Program-made: the position numbers and the translations under genes | Origin: Glycine soja | Lineage: Eukaryota; Streptophyta; Magnoliopsida; Fabales; Fabaceae | Length of the DNA stretch: 64,000 nt | Direction: 5' to 3' | NCBI RefSeq assembly: GCF_004193775.1 | Contig: NC_041005.1 | Span: 8,186,501-8,250,500 of the forward strand | Notes under the pieces: model-generated | What the model was told of the DNA's origin: nothing | The model's database searches: none | The model's input: the letters and a program-made list of their open reading frames with translations, nothing else | In this document: piece after piece, positions 38,601 through 48,400 of the stretch | Position numbering within the stretch: the first letter of the stretch is position 1 | Layout of the letters: every line of letters begins with the position of its first letter

Positions 38601-39595
38601 TTATATATTATTTTCTCATATTTACTAGTCACTCTAATTGAATTAATCCCCAAAAGTCCACCAAAAAATATTGTTTATGTAGCAAATTACTAGTCATCAA
38701 TGTCTTATCTTCTCTACTTTCAAACCATTACTATTCTTCTGTTTATTATTAACTGTTAACTTCGAGTTTTATGACTTTCATCCCATTTTTTATTCACAAT
38801 TTTCCAGTCCAGATCTCTTTCCTTCGATCTTTAGCTATGTTATTTGGATAAGAAAGATGATACATTTTATTAAATAAAGAAAATATTTTAAAATTTATTT
38901 ATTGTCACTACTTTATATTTGATAAATAAGCTAATTTAATTTGTAAGCTTTTCTCAAAGTTATGTATTTTAGTTCAAAAGCTAATTATTATGTAAATATT
39001 GTAATTATTAATTTTATTGTAAAAAATATTGTAAATCTCTAGCTATTTATTTTTTAAATTATTAATGAATATATCAATATCAATATAATTATTTCCAATA
39101 CAAAAAAATGTCTGAAAAATTATATACGAATATTAAAACCTATTTTGATAATCATACATCTAAAATATAGATTTTCATGCAATATTTTCTATAAAAATCA
39201 ATTTTCTAATATCTATAATTCAAACAAAAATCATGTTAGTTTAAACTCACGTTTACTTAAATCAGTTTTATAAAACCACGTTAATCTAAAATCAATTTTA
39301 TAAACATATATCAAAACATGAAACATGAATTTAATGAGGCATTCCACTCATGATAAAAAAAAAATGAAAAGAAAGGTGACTTATCTTGAATAGAAAGTAA
39401 AAACTAATGGTATTTCTCCATCATATTTCAACAGGAGCATCTTGTTCACTGAAGATCAGTGCATAGATGATAGATAGAATAGAGGATATACGCAGACAGC
39501 AGATATACAGCACATTCACCCGTTTTAAGAAGGCTTCAGTGAGAGGTACTTTCCAATGAATGAATTGTTGACCAAAAAAAAAAACAGAATCTCGT
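32677..39595. other. Intergenic region between AFB4/5 and MULE copy B
   Basis: The first several hundred bases likely contain the AFB 3' UTR. No other gene is supported on either strand across nearly 7 kb. There is a fragment of a Stowaway-like end (CTTCCTCCATTTTATTATAA near 37015), a purine-rich repeat of AAGAAAGATGAGAGAAG (34690-34735) and long AT-rich tracts. Confidence 0.55.
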
Positions 39596-39894
39596 CTTTT
39601 TAAAGGGTGATAACATTATTGTTTGTGTACCCAACATTTTTTGGTAATTCCAGAATTACTCTTTCGTCTTCTTCTTCCTTTTTTAAGTTGTTTTTACTGG
39701 TTTGTGGCATTTGCGCTTCGCTTTCTGCTCTGTTAGTTTTTGTCGTTGAGTGAGGTACCGCTTGAGTGAAGGTGAAAGTGTTACTGGTGGGTGGTGATTG
39801 TTGCAGTGGTTGGTTCGTCGTTGGAGGTACACCAAGTACGCGAGTTGGTGTTGCTGGTTTCCGTGAATGAGTTGATCCGTATGTTTAATTTCAA

Positions 39895-39947
39895 CATACA
39901 GATCAAATTGATCCGTAAAGTTTATATGGATCAAATTGATCCATATG
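39895..39947. repeat. Palindromes upstream of transposase, copy B
   Basis: A perfect palindrome ATATGGATCAA-A-TTGATCCATAT (39924-39946) has 11-bp arms and a 1-nt spacer. A shorter one, GATCAA-A-TTGATC, lies just before it (39901-39913), within a stretch of CATACAGATCAA-like halves. They lie about 300 bp upstream of the transposase ATG, matching the palindrome cluster position in copy A but with a different core. Confidence 0.85.
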
Positions 39948-40238
39948 GTATACAGATTTTGAAATTTGTAAAAATTGTTTAAAGTTTTAATTTTTTTTAA
40001 TTATAAATGTTTGTATGTAAATTAGTAAAAAAAAATTATTTATTTATATGTGTATTTGAAATAATTCGTATGTAGATTGATATAGGATTTTTGGTTTTTA
40101 ATATATATGGTTATGAATTGTAGTGTTTAAAAAATGGTGTGCAGTAAAAGATTATGTTGAGTTTTGTATGATATTATATGTATAGTGCGGTTAGGTGTTG
40201 TATGTTTGTCATGTGAAGATTTTTAATTTGTTATTAAG

Positions 40239-43195
40239 ATGGACGAAGATCAATGGATGTATAACAGTATAATGTCTGAAAAAGTTGCTATGGATGATGA
40301 AAATGAACAAGAATGTGGTGTGAATGAACAACATGTTGATTGTTCGGATGCGCTCAATACTTCTCAGGTAATAATTTTCATTATTGTTATTAAATTGATA
40401 AAATGAATGTCCTTTTGAAGACTAAAATTGTGTGGGTTGTGTTATAGGTGTTTGCTACCCAAGATGATGTTTTGCAGTAAGGTCGATCAGTTGCTCATGA
40501 AAATGGATTTGTGGCGGTGATTATGAGGTTAGACACAAATACTGACATTAAAGGAAGGATTTCATTTTTGTTAATTGGTTGTGAGAGGAGTGGTCAGTAT
40601 AGGTCTAGGAAGAAAGATTTTGTTAGAAAAGATATTGGGAGTAGGAAATGTGGGTGTCCGTTCAAGCTTTGTGGGAAACCAGTGGTTGGAGGGCAAGGTT
40701 AAATGGTGAAGTTGATGTGTGGGAGTCATAATCATGAATTGACGAAGTCATTAGTTGAACATCCGTACGCTGGGCGATTGACTAAGGATGAAAAGACAAT
40801 TATTGCTGATATGACAAAGTCAATGGTCAAACCAAGAAACATTCTGCAACGTTGAAGGAGCACAATGTCAATAGTTTTGCAACAATCAAACAAATATACA
40901 ATGCAAGAAGTGTATATCGTTCTTCCATTAGAGGAAGTGATACTGAAATGCAACATCTAATGAAGCTTCTTGAACGAGATCAATATATTCATTGGCATAA
41001 ATTAAAGGATGAAGATATGGTATGTGATATCTTTTGGTGTCACCCTGATGTAATGAAGTTATGCAATGCATGTAATTTGGTATTTTTGATAGATAGTACC
41101 TACAAAACAAGTAGGTACAGACTCTCACTACTTGATTTTGTTGGTGTGACACCAACGAAGATGACATTCTTTGCTGGTTTTGCATATCTGGAGGGTGAAC
41201 ATGTTAATAATGTGGTATGGGCTTTAGAACGGTTTCGAGGTTTTTTTCTAAGACGTGATGCACTCCCTGGAGTTATTGTGACTAACAGAGACCTAACATT
41301 GATGAATGCAATGAAAATTGTATTCCCTGAGTGTACAAACTTGTTGTGCAGGTTTCACATCAACAAGAATGTCAAGACAAAATATAAATCCCTAATTGGT
41401 CAAAAAAATGCTTGGGAGTATGTGATGGATGTCTGGGGAAGTTTGGTTGATTGTCCTTCAGAACATCAGTTCGATGACTGCCTTAAGAAGTTTGAAATTG
41501 CTTGTTCACCTTGGCCAATGTTTATTGACTATGTTAACGAAACATGAATAATCCCCCACAAGGAAAATTTTGTTACAGCTTGGACAAATAAGGTGATGCA
41601 CTTAGGAAAGACAACAACAAACAGGTATGAAAATGTTCAAGTTTTTCTATTAGGGTTGATGAATTGATGGATTTTAATTATTGTATTTCTTTATTGTTTT
41701 TTGTGTATTTCAAATGTAGGGTTGAATATGCTCATTGAGCTTTAAAAAGAGTATTACAGAATAGCCTTGGAGACTTATGTAGTGTTTGGGATGCCATGAA
41801 CAACATGATCATGCTGCAACACATTAAAATTAAAGCATCATTTGAAACAAGTACACATGTGGTTGGACATATTTTTAAAGTTACCTTACACAAAAGGCTT
41901 CTTGGCATGGTTTCAAGGTATGCTTTAAATCAGATTGGTGCTGAGTATGAGCGTGTACATTATGCTGGCAAGAATCCTTCTCGTTGTGGTTGTGTCATGA
42001 GAACTACACACAATCTTCCTTGTGCATGTGAGCTATCTAAATATGTTCTTGGTAGCATCCCACTAGATTCAATCCATATGTTTTGGAGGAGATCAAGTTT
42101 TTCAGACCAAGGGTTATCTGAGCCCCAAGTGACCATAAAGGAATAGATGGAAACCATATCTAAGCGATTTGAGAAACTTGATATTTGTGGTAAAGTAACT
42201 CTAAAGAATAAACTTCGAGAAATTTCATACCCTGATCAAAACTCTATGTGTCCTCCTCCAGAAAATATCAACACTAAAGGTGCACAGAAGAAACCCATGA
42301 ACAGAAACCAAAGATAAAAAAAGTGTGATCCGTCTTACTGGGAGTATGTTGATGCTTTACATTCTATGCAAAATAGTAATTCTTTAGTGAAGTGTAGTGC
42401 ATCATCTTCTGACCAACTCATTCCAAGAAGGACCATACCGATGTTGGATCAATTTCATCCGTTTATACATGATTTCATTGACAACATTGTGGATGTCAAA
42501 GCTGACGGTAACTGTGGATATCATGTGATTGCTACTTTATTAGGTATGGGTGAAGATTCTTGGTCCTTGGTGCACAACCATTTGCTTAAAGAACTTGACA
42601 AATGGTCAGATGACTATATCAAGCTCTTTGGTGGCACAGACAGATTTGAGGAATTAAGGATGTCCCTACTTGTTGATGGGTTATCCATGGTATGTAATTT
42701 ATGTTTTTTTTTAAGAATTAACTTTAAATAAATGTGATGTGTATATTTGTTTGATTCAGGTTACTATGGATAAGTGGATGGATATAACCGAGATGAGATA
42801 TGTCATTGCATCAAGGTATAATGTAATCCTTGTATCATTGTCGCTACAACAAAGCATGACGTTCTTTCCTCTTAGAAGTCAACCACCAACAGATTCTTCT
42901 GTGCATCGCATAATATGTATTGATCATGTCTATGACAATCATTTTGTTCAAGTAGATTCAAGATAGTCCTGTTTTTAAATTTATGCAATCATTTGTGTTA
43001 TAATAATGTTAAATTGTTTGTGCATGTACAACAGGTTTATTTAAAATATCATTGTCCTTTACCGCCTCTAGCATTGTTATGGTCTAGGAATTGTCATCCT
43101 CAGGCAAAGCAGTGGCTCCATATGTTAGTAGAATGCATCAGTACAAAAACTTGATGATGTTGAAAAAAGACTATGTTGACATAATTGAAGACTGA
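40239..43195 (+). pseudogene. MULE transposase (FAR1-like)-OTU fusion gene, decayed, copy B
   Basis: Exons inferred from GT-AG sites and homology to copy A are 40239-40367, 40448-41624, 41720-42689, 42760-42951 and 43035-43195. In order the trace shows a FAR1-type zinc cluster (GCERSGQYRSRKKDF; RKCGCPFKL; SHNHEL), a MULE transposase core (FLIDSTYKTSRY; FVGVTPTKMTF; NLLCRFHINKNVK; RVEYAH), a SWIM-like finger (SRCGCVMRTTHNLPCACE) and an OTU-like domain with DGNCGY (Cys codon 42513-42515) and NHF (His codon 42940-42942). FAR1/MULE proteins bind element ends and catalyse DDE transposition; OTU proteins cleave ubiquitin. Breaks include TAA at 40478, TAA after VVGGQG, a frameshift near 40845, TGA after YVNET (near 41545), TGA at 41736, TAG after VTIKE, TAA after MNRNQR and a late frameshift. 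The second catalytic Asp of the transposase is Asn (41284-41286). Confidence 0.85.
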
Positions 43196-44826
43196 ACATC
43201 TAGCTTCTAATGACTTTGTAATGTTCTACATTAATATATAATTGTTAGGCTACATATTCACATAATTGTTAGTAGCTTTGTTACGTTAAACTTAATTGTT
43301 TAAGGTGTAGAACTTATGAATTTATTGTGATGTCATTACTAGGGTTACCTGATACGTTTAACGGTTACGTAATTTAAAATAATTTGTTAACATTAACCCT
43401 AACATTTAGAGGCATAAACATAGACTAAAAATTATAAACCAAAATAAGTTAACATTTACAAAATGTTTGGGAAAACCAAAATGTTGTCAAATACAAGAAA
43501 ATTATAAACATAGTCCAAATATTAAAATATAAAATGAATGACGTCTATGGCTGATCCGTGCACCGCCTTCGTCGCGACCTGACATAAACATTGTCCTCTG
43601 CTATGACACCCCTAGCGATCCTTAAGCAATCTTTCATGATCTCGTGTATTTTTGTGCCTGTAGTAACTATCCTTGGGTTGAACAAACGGTCCAACCTTTC
43701 TACAATTGCTTGGCAAGCCTCCTATGACATTGAAAACAACCGATAAAGTATTACATTATTTCAAAATTAAACTAAATGACATTTAATAGAACATTAATGC
43801 AACATTATTTACCACTGCATGTCTAGGCTGCTCCACATTAGAAGGGGCATGTGCCGGTGCTGCTGCTGGTGCCACTGGGACCTTAGGGATATGTGGCTCC
43901 ACATATGTGTCATCCTACGTCATAGGTGGATGTCTGGCCGGATCAGCAGGCTGTGCCGGTGTCATGAATGGATGAGAAATCATGAAAAACCACTGCATGT
44001 AATCTGATGCACATTGTCTTGGCACAACATAAATCTGTTCCACTGCTGCAAGATAGTCAGAGAAATGCATCCACCTGTCGTCAATATCTTCAAATGATAA
44101 CATTAGTCTGTGGTGGAATGGTTTGAACATATCCAAATTGCCGCACCACCCTCTTTGGTCGATGTTTGATGACAACGGGACCCCATCTTATATGACCTAA
44201 AAAGCATGAAATCAAATCAAAATCGTGCACTACACAGTGGTCACCGTAAGGCATCCAACAAACATTAGCAATCGTCAGTCCATCTAGACGTTTTCAGTAC
44301 GTCGATGCTGGTAATGACTTCAAAGAAACCTTCGTAGCAATCCACCGGTAGGCATGTGGTGACATCTCATCATAGTCAAGATCACTTAAAGACTCAGCAA
44401 CAGAGGGAAAATGCTCATACATCCAACACTACAAAGATTAGATCAAAATAAAATAAATGTCAAATTAACATATTAATAACATTTTTAAAATAATTAAATT
44501 ACAATAATTGACAATAATTACCTATAATAGGGTGATGTAACCAGCAAGCTATCGGTTGCTGCTCTTCCAAGCATCATTCAAATGATCATACATATGAACT
44601 AGGGCGGCAACTCCCCTTGTGTAGCTTCCACTCTGACTCAAGTCTCGAAAAGCGTCTAAAAAACAATATGAACATGTGTTGCACTCTTGTTAGCAAAAAG
44701 AGTGCAAACCTAACAAATGCAACAGATAGGCACAAGCTGCAACAGTCCAATGTCCAGCCTCACATTTACTCTGATAAATATCTCGTAGTCACGATAGGCG
44801 TACGTATGCCCTATGACATTTTGTTG

Positions 44827-44934
44827 CAATATTGTTAATGGCGGATGGCGGTTCATGGCGAAAAGCCAAAAATCTGCCATAAAAATATGACGGATGGCGT
44901 AGCGGAAAATGGCGGATGTCATGGCGGACAAAAA

Positions 44935-45006
<72 letters not shown>

Positions 45007-45746
45007 CCAAGTTAAAAAACTAAAAAAGTTAAAAAAGTTTCATGAGTTCATACAATAACCAAGTACCAACACCAAATAAACTCATTAAAGAGTTCAAAAT
45101 AAGAAAAGGATAAAAACATAATGCAAAGTGCAAAGTGCAAAGTGCCATTTAAAAGAGGATTGAACAAAGAAAAAAAAACATGTTGTCAAATAGAAAAATA
45201 AAATAAAAATGGGTGTCAAATAGAAAAACGAAAAAAAAAGCTACAAACACCAAAAACAGGTGTCAAGCAGCAAAAAAAAGAAGAAAACAAACAAAAAACA
45301 AAAATGCACACTGAAGCCGTCGACGTTCGCTGTTTGTGCAGGTGCGAGATGTGGGATCGTGTGTGTACTGCGTCACCTTCGCGGGGTGGTGGTCGTGTGC
45401 CGGTGTGCGTCGCCTTCGCGGGGTTGTGCAGGTGCGGGGTCGTCGTCGCTAGTCGCTGCTGGTTGTGGGGTGGTGCGTGCAGGTCGTGCTTCTGTGTTTT
45501 GTGTTGTGCGTCCTCCCACTACGCTTTTGCACTTCAATTTCGGGTAAGGTTGGGTCGGGTCAGCCCAACACCTACCGCGCAAAAAACAAAAAAAAAACCG
45601 CTATTCCTCCTTTTCTGCTATTCCACCATGGCCACCATGGCCGCCATGGTGCCACCATACCCAACCTGCCACGCCACCACTATTCGGTGGCATTTTTTCA
45701 AATTTCTGGCACACTTTTTCGCCATGGCCACTATTTGATAACACTG
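44827..45746. mobile_element. Nested hAT-like non-autonomous element (920 bp)
   Basis: The ends are CAATATTGTTAATGGCGG on the left and, in reverse complement, CAGTGTTATCAAATAGTGGC on the right. They are imperfect inverted repeats starting CA and ending TG. Flanking 8-bp direct repeats TTTTGTTG (44819-44826) and TTGTGTTG (45747-45754) differ at one base, fitting hAT-type 8-bp duplications. Subterminal ATGGCGG / CCGCCAT repeats lie in opposite orientation near the two ends, as hAT transposase-binding repeats do. The interior holds a TA microsatellite and a GC-rich block (45320-45560). No transposase is encoded. It is inserted in PMD copy B exon 2; copy A shows the uninterrupted equivalent. Confidence 0.8.
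44937..44997. repeat. (TA)n microsatellite, about 60 bp
   Basis: An uninterrupted AT dinucleotide run lies inside the nested hAT-like element. Confidence 0.95.
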
Positions 45747-46610
45747 TTGTGTTGTCTTAACTTTAACTTCCTCTCCAGAGACTTCAAGTAACTCTACCAA
45801 CATCAAGACCGCTTCTTCGACATGTAGAGTCTCGAAGCTATGGAAAGCGCCTATAATAGGAAGATGAAGCAGAGAGACCACATCATCCAAGGTGATGGTT
45901 AGCTCTCCAATGGGAAGATAGAAACTGTTAGTTTCCTTATGCCACCTCTCCACAAAAGCAGATATAAGTCTCCGATCGCCAGTGTCCACTGAACATGCAA
46001 TCAAAGGGCTTAATCTTGTGGCAACGACTAGCCCTTCAATTTCAGGAGCAGGCCTCCCAAATTTCTGAACATTCCTTCCATGGGAGAATAACTTCAATTG
46101 AGGATGTTCCTGCAAAAAAAATTAAATGATTCAACAACTTATAAAAATAGTAATTAAAATTATGACAAATTTAAATAATAACAAATACTTAACAAATAAA
46201 TTTAATTAAAAATTTTAAATACCTCTCAATTCCATACGCAACGTGGTCACCATAGTCAATTAGCACTGATGGGTCATGCGGACCACCTGGAAATCCCTCA
46301 GCATCATCAACAGCTTTTTCAGCATGTGCATGTACGTCTTCAGTCACATCAAGAGCATCCTCAACAACAGGGGCAACTTCCTGTTGCCTAAGTGCTGATG
46401 CTGTAGGCCTTCGTCGCCGGGGAACATCATCTAAATGATGATGATCCTCTCTCCTCAGGGCTCTACCTATAACCTTGCCTAAGACACGACCTAACCCTCT
46501 AGTTCTAACCAAAATCTACAAGTTTTGACACACATGCATTTTTTGGTCAAATTCAATATTTACTATTAAAATAAACATAAACAACTACAAAATTTATAAC
46601 TACAAATAAT

Positions 46611-47010
46611 ATATGACTATTTTTCATTGAAATAAAATAACACCATTTAAAACTATTTCATAATAGCATATATGACCACATAATTAAAACACAAAATTCA
46701 TAAATAAAATAACAACTACATAATTAAATAATATATGACTATTTTTCATTGAAATAAAATAACACCATTTATAACTATTTCATAACAACATATATGACTA
46801 CATAATTAAAACACTAAATTCATAAATAAAGTAACAACTACATAATTAAATAATATATGACTATTTTTCATTGAAATAAAATAACACCATTTATAACTAT
46901 TTCATAATAGCATATATGACTACATAATTAAAACACAAAATTCATAAATAAAATAACAACTACATAATTAAATAATATATGACTATTTTTTATTGAAATA
47001 AAATAAACAT
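46611..47010. repeat. 122-bp tandem repeat upstream of PMD copy B
   Basis: Units starting ATATGACTATTTTTCATTG begin at 46611, 46733, 46855 and 46977, an exact period of 122 bp. Three units are full and the fourth is partial. Units differ by only a few bases, so the array expanded recently relative to the decay of the neighbouring gene. It lies 100-500 bp upstream of the PMD start, in the position occupied by the telomere-like array in copy A. Confidence 0.95.
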
Positions 47011-47203
47011 AAACAACTACCAAATTCATATATTTACTATTAAAATTTATAATTATTTCATAACACCATACAATCATACATATTATTTTTTAAAACACAA
47101 ATAATACCTATTTTTAAAACAAAACTAACAAATAAACTACCTATTTAAAAACATTTTTCAAAACATAAATACCTATTTTTAATTTTATTTGAATTAAAAA
47201 AGG

Positions 47204-47283
47204 TCATACAGATCAACATGATCTGTATGACGCATACGAATCAACTTGATTCGTATGCGTTATATGGATCATGTTGATCCGTA
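47204..47283. repeat. Palindrome cluster near the PMD-side end, copy B
   Basis: TCATACAGATCA and TGATCTGTATGA pair with a 3-nt spacer (47204-47230). CGCATACGAATCAA and TTGATTCGTATGCG pair perfectly with a 1-nt spacer (47231-47259). A third, imperfect unit (TATGGATCA with TGATCCGTA) follows to 47283. The three units share the form CATACxxATCAA / TTGATxxGTATG. Confidence 0.9.
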
Positions 47284-47611
47284 CGAATGCACAAGAGGAA
47301 AAACGAAAACGCAACCATTAAAAGAGATGCGAAGCTTACCTCGACGGTGGAACAACAAGATGGAACTGCAGGTCCTCAATGCCAACAATGAACCACCCAA
47401 TGTGCGGCAAAAGAACCTCCAAGGAAAGCAGATGGCATCGGGAGGAGAAGAAGCTCAAGCGTCGTCGCGAAAACAACCAAACAGCACAAGGAAGAGGAAT
47501 GTACAGAACGCGTGAACAGTGTTGGATGTACAGGTTTTATATTTTAAGTGAAAAACATTTTTGCCCATTTACTTAAAATGTTGGATGCACCTAGTAACAC
47601 CCCTTTTTAAA

Positions 47612-48400
47612 GAATCAAAGTTTGTATTGCAGTTACGAATAATCACAATACCTTGAAATATCTCTAACTCGTGGATCCGAGGGACCATGATTTGATTCAG
47701 GAAAAACAAAATGAGCTTACCAACGTGTCCACAACAACTATAATACAATAACGTGGCATAGCAAATAAAGCTGAAAAAGGCTAACACCCTAAATCATGCA
47801 ACGGTATTTGGGGTTGCAAGTAACATTTGGTAGATTCCAAATATGACAAATGCATGCGATTACACAAATACAAGGTACGGGGGAGCAAGTGAGCGACCAA
47901 TATTGGACAATAAATACAAGGTATTCACATAACTATTATCGTTTACATCTTACAAGACCCCTAAGACAACGGATAACGTTTTGTACTTGCTATTTTTGAA
48001 ATGAATGTAGTTCAAGTTGACTAATTGAAGCTATCTTATAAATCATGATATGATATCGGACGATTATTTATGTATGATCCCAATTTCCCAAGGAACAGCT
48101 TCTCTCTGTCTTTTTTCAACATCATTGGTTTGTCTTTTCATTAACTTAAAATTAGACCCGGATCTCAATTTTACAAATTTTCGGCGGGCGAAAGCTCATC
48201 GTTCTGGAAAAGTTTACTTAGAATGTAGGCCTGCGATCAAGTCTACTTAGAATGCCAAGTAAAAAAATAAAATACAAGTAATATAAATATAGACACAGCA
48301 CAATTCAATATGTCGAAAGAAAAAAAAAGGCTGAGCTTTAGAAACAAGTTTATTTCCCTTATTTTTCACAAGTTGAGATACTGAATAGAAGAAAAAATGA
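47612..48400. other. Intergenic region between MULE copy B and PPOX1
   Basis: No gene is seen. The stretch is of ordinary composition and should include the 3' UTR of the PPOX1-type gene, which reads leftward into it. Confidence 0.5.

Larger units (their letters stand above)
43545..46512 (-). pseudogene. Plant mobile domain (PMD, MAIN-like) gene, decayed, copy B
   Basis: Exons in transcript order are 46223-46512, 44522-46109 (interrupted by the hAT-like insert 44827-45746), 43813-44428 and 43545-43721. Key PMD segments are FGRPAPEIEGLVVATRL, FVERWHKETNSFYLPIG, LTITLDDVVSLLHLPI and HSFETLHVEEAVLMLVE. The predicted start codon, ATG in copy A, is TTG here (46510-46512), and the 920-bp insertion breaks exon 2. 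A stop also follows the insertion point in the resumed frame. The gene ends at TAG 43545-43547 and is convergent with the transposase gene. PMD genes are known passengers of plant transposons; host relatives MAIN/MAIL1 affect silencing. No product is expected. Confidence 0.8.
39596..47611 (+). mobile_element. MULE copy B, complete, with 9-bp target-site duplication
   Basis: The element is 39605-47602 (7998 bp). Nine-base direct repeats CTTTTTAAA lie immediately outside both ends (39596-39604 and 47603-47611), the size that Mutator-like elements generate. The left end begins GGGTGATAACATTATTG and continues GTACCCAACATTTTTTGG. The right end in reverse complement begins GGGTGTTACTAGGTGCATCC and continues AACATTTTAAG, so the ends pair apart from a small indel. 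Cargo: a transposase-OTU gene (+) and a PMD gene (-), convergent, about 350 bp apart. Palindrome clusters lie inside both ends and a 122-bp tandem repeat lies upstream of the PMD gene. A 920-bp hAT-like element is nested in the PMD exon. All genes are decayed, so the copy is now non-autonomous. Confidence 0.92.

Noticed and set aside
45260..45791. Open frames of 95-144 codons in the GC-rich block
   Set aside because: They lie in the core of the hAT-like element, overlap in several frames on both strands and have Cys/Val/Arg-rich composition without a domain.
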